Origin: Microvirga soli
Lineage (GTDB): Bacteria > Pseudomonadota > Alphaproteobacteria > Rhizobiales > Beijerinckiaceae
Length of the DNA stretch: 64,000 nt
NCBI RefSeq assembly: GCF_016734765.1
Contig: NZ_JAERQE010000003.1
Coordinates: 62,001 to 126,000 of the forward strand
Direction: 5' to 3'
How positions within the stretch are numbered: position 1 is the first letter of the stretch; each line of letters opens with the position of its first letter. The notes under the pieces are model-generated. The model was not told the origin of the DNA and did no database searches. It saw nothing but the letters and a program-made list of their open reading frames with translations. The translations under genes and the position numbers were made by a program. Positions 10,699 to 18,344 of the stretch are shown here, piece by piece.

Positions 10699-11178
10699 AT
10701 GGCCAAGACTGCAACCAAGGTTTCCAAGAAGGCCCCGGCCAAGAAGGCTGCGGCGCCGAAGGCTGCAGCAAAGGCAACGTCGAAGACCGCAAAGGCGCCC
10801 GCCAAGGCTGCCGGCAAAGCGGCTGCGACGAAGGCTGCAAGCAAGACTTCGAAGAAGGTGGCGGTGAAGAAGACCGCGAAGGCTTCGGCCTCGTCTGCTT
10901 CGCCGATCCTGACGCTGCGCAACATCGCCGACCGTCTCTCCGAGATGCACGAAGTTCCCAAGCGCCAGGCCAACGAGATGTTGAACCAGGTGGTCGAGAT
11001 GATCGCCAAGAGCCTGAAGAAGGGCGACAAGATCCGCCTGTCCGGCCTCGGCATCCTGCAGGTACGCAAGCGCGCCGCCCGCATGGGCCGCAACCCGCAG
11101 ACCGGCGAGCCCGTGAAGATCAAGGCTTCGAAGAAGATCGCCTTCCGCGCGGCCAAGGATCTCAAGGACTCCATCTGA
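10699..11178 (+). CDS. HU-family DNA-binding protein with histone-H1-like N-terminal tail
   Basis: Nucleoid protein of 159 residues. Residues 1 to about 65 are almost only Lys, Ala, Pro, Ser and Thr in PAKKA/AAKA-type repeats like the tail of histone H1. Residues from about 70 to 159 form a HU/IHF fold: LTLRNIADRLSE, the FGxF-like turn (LSGLGILQV) and the DNA-arm RKRAARMGRNPQTGE. The ATG at 10699 has AAGGAG six bases upstream. It is followed by a strong terminator at 11241, so it is monocistronic. The domain order (basic tail first) is like Deinococcus HU and opposite to mycobacterial HupB. A general DNA-compaction role is inferred. Confidence 0.9.
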   Translation: MAKTATKVSKKAPAKKAAAPKAAAKATSKTAKAPAKAAGKAAATKAASKTSKKVAVKKTAKASASSASPILTLRNIADRLSEMHEVPKRQANEMLNQVVEMIAKSLKKGDKIRLSGLGILQVRKRAARMGRNPQTGEPVKIKASKKIAFRAAKDLKDSI

Positions 11179-11240
11179 GCGAAATCTGCTGCGTCAAAGG
11201 GGAAGCTCTTCGACCGCAGCAGACGCCAGGTCTCTCCATA

Positions 11241-11269
11241 AGCAAGGCAGGAAACTGCCTTGCTTTTTT
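11241..11269 (+). terminator. Rho-independent terminator after the HU gene
   Basis: A perfect 10-base stem (AGCAAGGCAG with CTGCCTTGCT) closes a GAAA tetraloop and is followed by a T run. It lies 63 bases after the HU stop codon. Confidence 0.92.
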
Positions 11270-11379
11270 GTTGCCCCATGCCTGCGCGCATGAATCTGGC
11301 CATCTTGATACTTCGCTGACGCACGCTTCACAGGCAGCGTTCAGGTGGATCCTGAATGAAACGGCCCTAGAACAGGAGG

Positions 11380-12129
11380 GTGCATGACGATCGTCCTCAA
11401 CAGCAGCGCCGCTCCACCATCGTGCGGGTCATCCTTGTTCGGCTGGCCCTTACCCTCGTGCTCGGGCTCGCTGTTGTGTCGGGGTTGATCCGGGGCGGTG
11501 TTCTTGAGGTTCCGAACAGGCTCAATCCGTTCGCGCCGTTGAGAATTGCGGACAATGTCGATTGGCTGACCCGCTGGAAGCTCTCCCGCCTTGAGCGCGA
11601 TGGAGAGCAATGTCTCGCTGTCCTGGACGGATCACCGGTTTCGCATAAACCCGTGCCGGATCGTGCCTCGCAGGACGGCTGCGGACTATCGAACGCCGTC
11701 GAGGTGTCGCGGTCTTCCATCGGGTTGAGCGCGAGTTTCACGGCCACCTGTCCGCTGACGGTGGCCTGGGCTCTGTTCGAGCAGCATGTGCTGCTCCCGG
11801 CCGCGCGGGAGCATTTCGGGCAGGAAGTCGTGAGGGTCACGCATTTCGGCACTTATGCCTGCCGCAACATCAATCACCGGGTCGACGGGCGGCGCAGCCA
11901 GCATGCCACCGCTAATGCCATCGACCTTGCAGGCTTCGTTCTTGCCAGCGGGCAGCAGATTACGGTGAAGAGTGACTGGGCGGGCGGCGACGAGCGTCAG
12001 AAGGCTTTCCTGCGGGCCTTGAGAGATGGAGCATGCCGCTTTTTCGATGTGGTGCTCAGCCCCGACTACAACGAGGCTCACCACGATCATTTCCACTTCG
12101 ACATGGGGTCTTACCGAACGTGCCGGTAA
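11380..12129 (+). CDS. Extensin-like family protein, membrane-anchored
   Basis: Protein of up to 249 residues with one N-terminal membrane segment (about residues 15-35) and an extensin-like C-terminal domain from about residue 75 to the end. Cysteines are conserved through that domain and there is an HxxxHFHFD-type end (HHDHFHFDMG) that resembles metal-binding murein peptidases of the D-Ala-D-Ala/VanY kind. It is common in Hyphomicrobiales; the function is not established, but an envelope or murein role is likely. The start is uncertain: AGGAGG directly touches the GTG at 11380, while the ATG at 11384 is out of frame. An internal GTG at 11422 is an alternative. Confidence 0.8.
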   Translation: MHDDRPQQQRRSTIVRVILVRLALTLVLGLAVVSGLIRGGVLEVPNRLNPFAPLRIADNVDWLTRWKLSRLERDGEQCLAVLDGSPVSHKPVPDRASQDGCGLSNAVEVSRSSIGLSASFTATCPLTVAWALFEQHVLLPAAREHFGQEVVRVTHFGTYACRNINHRVDGRRSQHATANAIDLAGFVLASGQQITVKSDWAGGDERQKAFLRALRDGACRFFDVVLSPDYNEAHHDHFHFDMGSYRTCR

Positions 12130-12157
12130 AACCCACCTTTGCCAAACAGTAGCTGGA

Positions 12158-12397
12158 TCAGTTCATCGCGTAGCTGGGAGCCTCACCCATCTGAGCCGCC
12201 TTGGCCGCCAGAAGGAGGGCTTCGCCGAGTTCGCGGGCATGCTCCGGGGTCATGGCCACCGGCATCTGACGCCGGATGCCCTGCTCGTATTCTTCAGGTG
12301 TTGTTGCAAGCTCGATCACCATCATCGCGTCCCGACCGTCGAGCGTGCCGACGGAGAAGCTGGTGAGAGCGCCGATCAGGTCCATATCCGGTTTCAT
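12158..12397 (-). CDS. Small conserved-looking protein of unknown function (79 aa)
   Basis: I do not recognise this protein. It has 79 residues, is mildly acidic, and has no membrane segment or cysteine. A helical C-terminal half (TPEHARELGEALLLAAKAAQ) is preceded by a short strand-rich part. The ATG at 12397 has AGGGGG at a good distance and the composition is like that of the neighbouring genes, so I take it as real. It converges with the extensin-like gene, 28 bases apart. Confidence 0.65.
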   Translation of the reverse strand: MKPDMDLIGALTSFSVGTLDGRDAMMVIELATTPEEYEQGIRRQMPVAMTPEHARELGEALLLAAKAAQMGEAPSYAMN

Positions 12398-12501
12398 TGT
12401 TTGCCCCCTTGCGTAGCGTAACTGAACCTTAGTGAGCTCCCCGAGCCCTGTCTGCTCTGCGTATAGAGAGTGGATTTTGTTACGTTAAGAAAATTCAAGC
12501 T

Positions 12502-12517
12502 ATCCTATTGATAGGAT
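12502..12517. promoter_or_regulatory. AT-rich palindrome upstream of the DUF1194 gene
   Basis: ATCCTAT and ATAGGAT form a perfect 7-base inverted repeat with a 2-base centre. It lies in an AT-rich stretch (about 12470-12560) between the divergent 79-aa and DUF1194 genes, followed by a T run. The two-base centre makes a protein operator more likely than a terminator. The rest of 12398-12687 holds no gene that I can support. Confidence 0.4.
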
Positions 12518-12687
12518 TGGTTTTTATATTTCGATTGGCCGCAAAAAGATCAAAATTCTCTGTCTGGCCTGATCAATCGGTCACAGGATTTATGATTGTT
12601 TCCGCGCATCAAACACCCGATTGGCGCGTTGACCAAGCGCAGCCTTGGCATCGGTCCATGGACCACGCGCCGGCAGCGGAGGTGGTC

Positions 12688-13503
12688 ATGGCGAACAGGC
12701 TCCTGAGTACTCTCGCGTTCTTTCTTCTGGTCGGTGAAGTTCTTGCCGCCGGCCCCATTGCTCCCGAAGCAGAACTCGATATTGCGCTCGTTATCGCCGT
12801 TGATGTCTCCTCGTCCATGGAAGGTGATGAGCAGGGCCTGCAGCGCGAAGGCTTCGTCGAGGCCTTCCGGTCGTCCCTGGTGTATGAGGCTATCGCAAAC
12901 GGCCTGCATGGCCGCATCGCGGTCACTTATGTGGAATGGTCGGGCATGAAGGACCAGCGCGTTCTCGTGCCGTGGACCATCATCGACAGTCCTGAGAGGG
13001 CGATTTCATTTTCCAATCATCTCTCCTTCCAACCCATTCGCCAGGCTGGAATGACATCGATTTCCGGTATCATCGATCATAGCCGCAAGCTGTTCGAGCA
13101 ACTGGGCGGGGCTCCCATCCGCCGTGTTGTCGATATATCCGGGGACGGTCCCAACAACGATGGCCGTCACGTCACCTATGCGCGCGATGAGGCTGTTGCG
13201 AACGGCATCGTCATCAACGGACTGCCGATCATGTTCAGGCGGGCTTCCGGCAGCAATGAACTGCAGGATCTGGATCTCTACTTCAAGGAATGCGTGATCG
13301 GCGGCACCGGTTCATTCGTTCTGCCCCTGCACGATCCCGAGCAGTTCGCCATGGTCATCCGCACGAAGATCATGCGGGAGATCGCCGGGATCGATGATGC
13401 CCCTCGCATGATTCCGGCGCAGGGTACAATGCCGAGTATGAACTGCGTGACGGGCGAGAAGCGCAAGCAGGAAGACCTGCTGAGCCAGGAAAGAAAGCCG
13501 TAA
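12688..13503 (+). CDS. DUF1194 von Willebrand factor A-like secreted protein
   Basis: Exported protein of 271 residues. A signal peptide covers about residues 1-21 (cleavage near VLAAG). A von Willebrand A-type domain follows with a DVSSSM metal-ion motif (DxSxS) near residue 37 and later conserved Thr and Asp residues (GMTSIS, DISGDGPNNDG). The family is DUF1194, whose role is unknown; a metal-dependent protein-binding role in the periplasm is inferred from the fold. The ATG at 12688 is chosen because GGAGGTGG lies just upstream and the signal peptide starts there; an ATG at 12658 would spoil the signal. The C-terminus is highly charged. Confidence 0.85.
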   Translation: MANRLLSTLAFFLLVGEVLAAGPIAPEAELDIALVIAVDVSSSMEGDEQGLQREGFVEAFRSSLVYEAIANGLHGRIAVTYVEWSGMKDQRVLVPWTIIDSPERAISFSNHLSFQPIRQAGMTSISGIIDHSRKLFEQLGGAPIRRVVDISGDGPNNDGRHVTYARDEAVANGIVINGLPIMFRRASGSNELQDLDLYFKECVIGGTGSFVLPLHDPEQFAMVIRTKIMREIAGIDDAPRMIPAQGTMPSMNCVTGEKRKQEDLLSQERKP

Positions 13504-13508
13504 CGCAT

Positions 13509-13540
13509 AAAAAAAGCCGGGCACCCGCAGATGCCCGGCT
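13509..13540 (-). terminator. Terminator for the minus-strand esterase gene
   Basis: A 9-base stem (AGCCGGGCA with TGCCCGGCT, 13515-13523 and 13532-13540) is flanked on the left by seven A, which read as a T run on the minus strand. It lies between convergent genes and may slow both transcripts. Confidence 0.8.
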
Positions 13541-13566
13541 CTCGCTCATAGCTTTTGCAAGCAGGC

Positions 13567-14778
13567 TTACTTCATCAGGCCCGCCGCTCTAAGAGCCTTT
13601 GTGATCACAGAGCCCACATCCATGTGCAGCGCGCCCGGATTCGGTGCATCCTGTTGTGGCTTGCGCGTGGCGCCTCGTGCTGCCCACTCATCTGCTGCAG
13701 GCCGGTTGCCAGTGAACAAGGTTGGCGGGTCGTGCCGAACAGGTTCAGGTGTGGTGCGGATCCGCGAGACATCATCCGCCTGCTCCGTCAGTCCCCAGAA
13801 CTCAGCGATCCGGTAGCTCGATGAAATACCCACGTCGAGAAGGAAGGGGCCGGCCGCACCATAGCTGTTCTCATCGTCGCCAACGGCCAGCGGCGTGCCG
13901 TGCGCCATGCCGGTGATGACATATTCCTCGATCACGTCGTCGCCGGACGCGTTGGTCCAGACACGGCGCGGGTAGCCGTCGACGGTTTCGCTGAAGCTGG
14001 GACTTGGCTTGAGACCATGGACATCCGTCCATTGCTTGATGATCTCGCCGGCGTTCATTGGCTTCACCGTAGTGTCGGCGCTGCCGTGCCAGACGGAGAC
14101 CTTGGGCCATGGTCCCCGATGGGATGAGGCGTTGCGGACGAGGCCGCCCCATTCCTGCGCCGAACGGGTCTGGCCCTGGAACATGCATTCAAAGGCCTCG
14201 GGGACGCTGGTGGCGCAGCGATACGGAAGGCCGGCAATGACGGCGCCGGCCGCGAACACATCCGGGTAAGTGGCAAGCATGGTGGTCGTCATCGCTCCGC
14301 CGGCCGAAAGCCCGGTGACGAAGACGCGGCTGCGATCCACGTTGTGCTGGTTGATCGTGTGTTCCACCATCTGCCGGATCGAGTGGGCTTCGCCCTTGCC
14401 GCGCTCGGTATCGCCAGCCTGGAACCAGTTGAAGCAGCGCTTCGGGTTGTTCGCCTCCTGCTGCTCTGCATAAAGAACGATGAAGCCGTAGCGGTCTGCC
14501 AGGGCGGACCATCCGGAGCCATGATCATAGCCCGCTGCCGTTTGCGTGCAGCCATGCAGAACGACCACGAGGGCCGGGGAGGAAGAGACGGATTCCGGCA
14601 CATGAGTCAGCATGCGCAGATTGCCCGGATTGGACCCGAAGCCGACAATCTCTGTCAGACGACTCGGCGTGGTCGAGTTTTCGAAGAAAGCCTCGGCTGC
14701 AGCGGAGGCTTTCATATTGGTTTCCCACTGACGCCGATGGCGCGCGAGCTGCTGAAGCATTTGACCTAAGCGTTGCAT
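13567..14778 (-). CDS. Extracellular esterase, PHB depolymerase family
   Basis: Alpha/beta hydrolase of 403 residues in the PHB depolymerase / feruloyl esterase family. The oxyanion region (VVLHGCTQTA), the lipase box GLSAGG with the nucleophile serine, the Asp-containing WHGSADTTV segment and the catalytic histidine in GMAHG are all present, so it should be active. The natural ester (polyhydroxybutyrate, feruloyl or acetyl) cannot be chosen from sequence. No typical cleavable signal peptide is visible. The ATG at 14778 has GGAAGGG upstream; an in-frame ATG at 14844 is less likely. The C-terminal 80 residues are proline-rich and probably disordered. Confidence 0.85.
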   Translation of the reverse strand: MQRLGQMLQQLARHRRQWETNMKASAAAEAFFENSTTPSRLTEIVGFGSNPGNLRMLTHVPESVSSSPALVVVLHGCTQTAAGYDHGSGWSALADRYGFIVLYAEQQEANNPKRCFNWFQAGDTERGKGEAHSIRQMVEHTINQHNVDRSRVFVTGLSAGGAMTTTMLATYPDVFAAGAVIAGLPYRCATSVPEAFECMFQGQTRSAQEWGGLVRNASSHRGPWPKVSVWHGSADTTVKPMNAGEIIKQWTDVHGLKPSPSFSETVDGYPRRVWTNASGDDVIEEYVITGMAHGTPLAVGDDENSYGAAGPFLLDVGISSSYRIAEFWGLTEQADDVSRIRTTPEPVRHDPPTLFTGNRPAADEWAARGATRKPQQDAPNPGALHMDVGSVITKALRAAGLMK

Positions 14779-14922
14779 TATCGTTTGGCCCTTCCGGGTA
14801 AGATAAGATCTGAAGCTAACGCTGATATGGTGCGTATGTTGCAATGCACAATAGATATGGTGCGATGCGAAAAACCAATTGGGTCAGGCGTTCGTGGAAC
14901 TCTCTGAGGTATGAAACAATTC

Positions 14923-14950
14923 AGGCCGGGACATCCTCATGTCCCGGCCT
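14923..14950 (-). terminator. Hairpin terminator after the DEAD-box gene
   Basis: A perfect 12-base stem (AGGCCGGGACAT with ATGTCCCGGCCT) closes a 4-base loop, 10 bases beyond the helicase stop codon. Only a weak T stretch follows on the minus strand, so termination by hairpin strength is inferred. Confidence 0.7.
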
Positions 14951-14960
14951 ATTGCTTTAA

Positions 14961-16859
14961 TCAGGGGCGCTTGTCGGATGGGCGCTTCTTGTCCTTCGAT
15001 TTCTTGAAATCCTTTGGACCCTTGAACTCTTTCGGACCCTTGCCGTCTGGTGGTCCCTTGCGTGCAGGGTGATCGCCCCGCTCCTTGGAGCCATAGCTCT
15101 TAGGCCCGTGGCTCTTGGGCCCGTTGCCCTTCGGGCCGCTCCAGGGCTTCGCGTCGCGCGGTTTGCCAGGCCCTGCCTTGCCGAAGGCTGGCTTGCCGGG
15201 CCCTGCGTCGGCAAGCTCAATCTGAATGTCCTCGTCATTGGTCTTGCGCACGGCAGAGGCGAATTTCGAGGCCTGCGACTTCACGATCTCGAACTTCGTC
15301 TCCCGGTCGAAGATCTTGATCGAGCCGATCTCCTTCTTGGTCACATGGCCGAGGCGGCAGATGATCGGCAGCAGCCAGCGGGGGTCCGCGTTGTTGCGGC
15401 GGCCGACGCTCATGCGGAACCACACCATGTCCTCGGATGAGCGCTCAAAGCCGCCCTCAGATGAGCCACGGTCCCGGTCATTGAAGCCGCGGCTGCGCTC
15501 CTCGCTCCGCTCGCGCTTGTCCTTGCGCTGGCGCGGCTCCCGATCGGAGCCTGCATCGACGATCTCTTCGGGAGCAGGCAACCGCGAGCGGTTGAACCGC
15601 ACCAGGGCATTGGCGATTTCCTCGGCCGAGCGCTCGGCGAGCAGCGCCCGTGCCATGGCCAGATCCTCTTCCGTCGCCTCTTCGGCGAAGATCGGATCCT
15701 GCATCAGCCGTTCCCGGTCGCGCACGCGGATTTCGTCCGCCGAGGGCGGGCCGGCCCAGGACACGTCGATCCCGGCCATGTCGATTAGGCGTTCGGCCTT
15801 GCGACGGCGGGTATAGGGAACGAGGAGGACGCAGGTGCCCTTGCGGCCGGCACGGCCCGTGCGGCCGCTGCGGTGCAGGAGGGTCTCGTGGTCGTTCGGC
15901 AGGTCGAAATGGATGACGAGGCCCAGATCCGGCAGGTCGATGCCGCGAGCCGCCACGTCGGTGGCCACGCAGACTCGGGCGCGCCCGTCGCGCAGCGACT
16001 GAAGGGCATTGCTGCGCTCGCTCTGGGTCAGCTCGCCCGAGATTGCGACGGCTGAGAAGCCGCGCTCGATCAGGCTCGCATGGAGGTGCCGCACGGCCTC
16101 GCGGGTATGGCAGAACACCATGGCGCCGCGGCTCTCGTAGAAGCGCAGCACGTTGACGACCGCATGCTCGACCTCGTTCGGCGCGCATCGCAGGGCACGA
16201 TAGTCGATGTCACCGTGCGGCTGGTTCTGAACCAGGGTATCGATGCGGTGGGCGTCGCGCTGGTAGCGCCGCGCCAGGGCTACGATGTTCTTCGGCAGGG
16301 TGGCTGAGAACAGGAGCGTGCGGCGCTCCTCCGGGGTGGCATCGAGGATGAATTCCAGATCCTCGCGGAAGCCGAGATCGAGCATCTCGTCGGCCTCGTC
16401 GAGCACTACGACCCTCATCTTGGAGGTATCGAGGCGGCCGCGCTCCAGGTGGTCGCGCAGGCGGCCAGGCGTCCCGACCACGATATGGCAGCCATCGGCG
16501 AGCGCCCGCGCCTCCCGACGCACATCCATGCCGCCGACGCAGGAGACGACCCGCGCACCGGCCGGGCCGTAGAGCCAGATCAGCTCCCGGTTGACTTGGA
16601 GGGCGAGCTCACGGGTGGGGGCGATGATCAGGGCCAGCGGCTCGCGGGGCACCTCGAAGCGCTCGGCGTTGCCCAGCAGGGTGGACGCCATGGCGAGCCC
16701 GTAGGCGACCGTCTTGCCGGAGCCCGTCTGGGCGGAAACGAGGAGATCCCGATCGACAGCGTCCGGCTGCAGCACGGCGGCTTGGACGGGGGTCGGGTCG
16801 TTGTAGCCTTTGTCGGCCAGGGCGCGGTCGAGGCTGGGATTGGACTTGGGAAAAGGCAT
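14961..16859 (-). CDS. DEAD-box RNA helicase with DbpA-type RNA-binding domain
   Basis: ATP-dependent RNA helicase of 632 residues. The helicase core has the Q motif (PTPVQ), motif I AQTGSGKT, motif Ia PTRELA, DEAD-box DEAD, motif III SAT, and motif VI HRSGRTGRAGR. A DbpA-type RNA-binding domain lies about residues 470-550 (MVWFRMSVGRRNNADPRWLLPIICR). A long tail of GPK/KGPK-like repeats rich in Gly, Pro and Lys closes the protein. An Arg/Glu-rich linker (about 435-465) separates core and RNA-binding domain. The architecture suggests ribosome assembly or cold-stress RNA remodelling. An acidic small gene lies just upstream on the same strand. Confidence 0.92.
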   Translation of the reverse strand: MPFPKSNPSLDRALADKGYNDPTPVQAAVLQPDAVDRDLLVSAQTGSGKTVAYGLAMASTLLGNAERFEVPREPLALIIAPTRELALQVNRELIWLYGPAGARVVSCVGGMDVRREARALADGCHIVVGTPGRLRDHLERGRLDTSKMRVVVLDEADEMLDLGFREDLEFILDATPEERRTLLFSATLPKNIVALARRYQRDAHRIDTLVQNQPHGDIDYRALRCAPNEVEHAVVNVLRFYESRGAMVFCHTREAVRHLHASLIERGFSAVAISGELTQSERSNALQSLRDGRARVCVATDVAARGIDLPDLGLVIHFDLPNDHETLLHRSGRTGRAGRKGTCVLLVPYTRRRKAERLIDMAGIDVSWAGPPSADEIRVRDRERLMQDPIFAEEATEEDLAMARALLAERSAEEIANALVRFNRSRLPAPEEIVDAGSDREPRQRKDKRERSEERSRGFNDRDRGSSEGGFERSSEDMVWFRMSVGRRNNADPRWLLPIICRLGHVTKKEIGSIKIFDRETKFEIVKSQASKFASAVRKTNDEDIQIELADAGPGKPAFGKAGPGKPRDAKPWSGPKGNGPKSHGPKSYGSKERGDHPARKGPPDGKGPKEFKGPKDFKKSKDKKRPSDKRP

Positions 16860-16913
16860 GAGAATGGGCTGAACCGTTTCAAGAGGAGCCCTTAAGGGCT
16901 CCGGTAAGGATGA

Positions 16914-17231
16914 TCAGCCGGAGGCAGCGGCGTCGTCTATTTCGTCGATGGACACCAGGAACACGACATCGATATCGAGGCCGTCATCATCGTCTTCGCC
17001 GTCTTCGTCGCCCTCGTCCTCTTCATCCAAGGCCTCATAGAAGGCATCGATCTCGTCTTCCGATGCGGGCCGTGTCGTCAAGGCAGCTGAGCCGTCCCAG
17101 AGGGAGCGGCTCTCGCTCTTAAACGACTTCAGGTCATCTTTAAAGCTCTCGCTGAGAAAGAGTTCGCGAGCCTGTTCCTCATCGGCATTCGTCACGGCAA
17201 CCGCTTTGCCGGCTATTTCCAGGGTGACCAT
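16914..17231 (-). CDS. Acidic small protein of unknown function (105 aa)
   Basis: I do not recognise a family. The protein has 105 residues; the first half is of mixed character and looks foldable, and residues about 60-85 are dominated by Asp and Glu (EEDEGDEDGEDDDD). No membrane segment is seen. The ATG at 17231 has AAAGGA upstream. It lies 54 bases before the DEAD-box helicase gene on the same strand and is probably co-transcribed. A strongly acidic protein next to a helicase with a very basic tail invites the idea of an interaction, which is speculation. Confidence 0.7.
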   Translation of the reverse strand: MVTLEIAGKAVAVTNADEEQARELFLSESFKDDLKSFKSESRSLWDGSAALTTRPASEDEIDAFYEALDEEDEGDEDGEDDDDGLDIDVVFLVSIDEIDDAAASG

Positions 17232-17394
17232 GGCGCATCCTTTGCCGCTGCAATGGGATCCATGTCACTAACGCTCAAGCCCGGAATTCGATCAAACCAC
17301 CCCTGCGTAAGCTTTTCCGGGGCTTCAGGAAGGGTGTGAACAGCCCTTGAGACCAGTATGGACATGAGGCAACCAATATGAGACCAGTTAAGCT

Positions 17395-18270
17395 GTGAAC
17401 GTGACTGGCCCCACCTCCTGCTTCCGGTCTTTGGACCGGCTTTCCCTGACCGGCTCCCGCGTCAACGAGGACGGAGCCGGTCTGCGCGGCCGTTTCGCCT
17501 GGATCATCGATGGAGCCACTGGTCTCTCCAACGAACAGCTGACCTCTGGGGGCAGCGATGCCGCCTGGCTCGCCGCCTTCGTTGACGAGCGCCTGACGGC
17601 CCTGTCCGGAGCGGAAGGCGCCGATCGGCTGCTGCGGCAGCTTGAGGACGATGTTCGGGCGGCCTTCGGGGACGAGACCGGGCATGTGCCGGATGTCAGC
17701 GACCACCATACTCCCTCCGCGTGCCTCGGCCTGATCGAGTTGATGCCAGGTGAGGGTGGTCCCCTCAGGCTCCAGGGGCGCCTTTTGGGTGATGTGGTCG
17801 TTCTCGTGCCGTCGGAGCAGGGAATCGCCCGCTGGAGCGACGAGCGAGCGAAGCCCTTCGAACGGAAGACCCTGGCGGCTCTCGGAGCCCAGGGGCACGA
17901 GCCGGGGCAGATCCCCGAGGCCGTGCGGCGCCAGATCCTCGAGAACCGCACCCGGCTCAACCAGCAGGACGGCTACTGGGTCGTGAACCCGCGTCGGCCC
18001 TGGGCCGGCCAGGAGCTGCGGTTCGAGGCTCAAGTGACGCCAGGCGCGCCTATCGTGCTCGCCACGGACGGTTTCATGCGGCTCGTGGATGTGTTTGCAG
18101 CCTATTCGGACGGCGAGCTCTACGACCGGCTCGCTGCCGGAAAAGGGCCGGACCTGATGCAGGAATTGCGCGAAAGGGAGCGGGGCGACCTCATGGCAGG
18201 CGCCTATCCTCGTGTTAAAACCCACGACGACGCGACCTTTCTCGTCATTGCAGCCGAGCAATCCGGCTGA
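17395..18270 (+). CDS. PP2C-like protein phosphatase domain protein
   Basis: Stand-alone PP2C-type domain of 291 residues, expected to remove phosphate from Ser/Thr (or a small molecule) with two metal ions. The metal-binding motifs are visible: NEDG, IDGATGL (in place of DGhGG), ATDGF and HDDAT near the C-terminus. No kinase or sensor domain is attached. The GTG at 17395 is one choice and the GTG at 17401 another; ribosome-binding evidence is weak for both. It lies 74 bases before a sugar-binding-protein gene in the same direction, but whether it belongs to that operon is unclear. Confidence 0.8.
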   Translation: MNVTGPTSCFRSLDRLSLTGSRVNEDGAGLRGRFAWIIDGATGLSNEQLTSGGSDAAWLAAFVDERLTALSGAEGADRLLRQLEDDVRAAFGDETGHVPDVSDHHTPSACLGLIELMPGEGGPLRLQGRLLGDVVVLVPSEQGIARWSDERAKPFERKTLAALGAQGHEPGQIPEAVRRQILENRTRLNQQDGYWVVNPRRPWAGQELRFEAQVTPGAPIVLATDGFMRLVDVFAAYSDGELYDRLAAGKGPDLMQELRERERGDLMAGAYPRVKTHDDATFLVIAAEQSG

Positions 18271-18344
18271 ACGAGTTCCGCAGGGACTGCTCAAACAGGC
18301 CATGCGGTGGGAGGACAAGGACTTCAACAATGAGGGAAACGACG

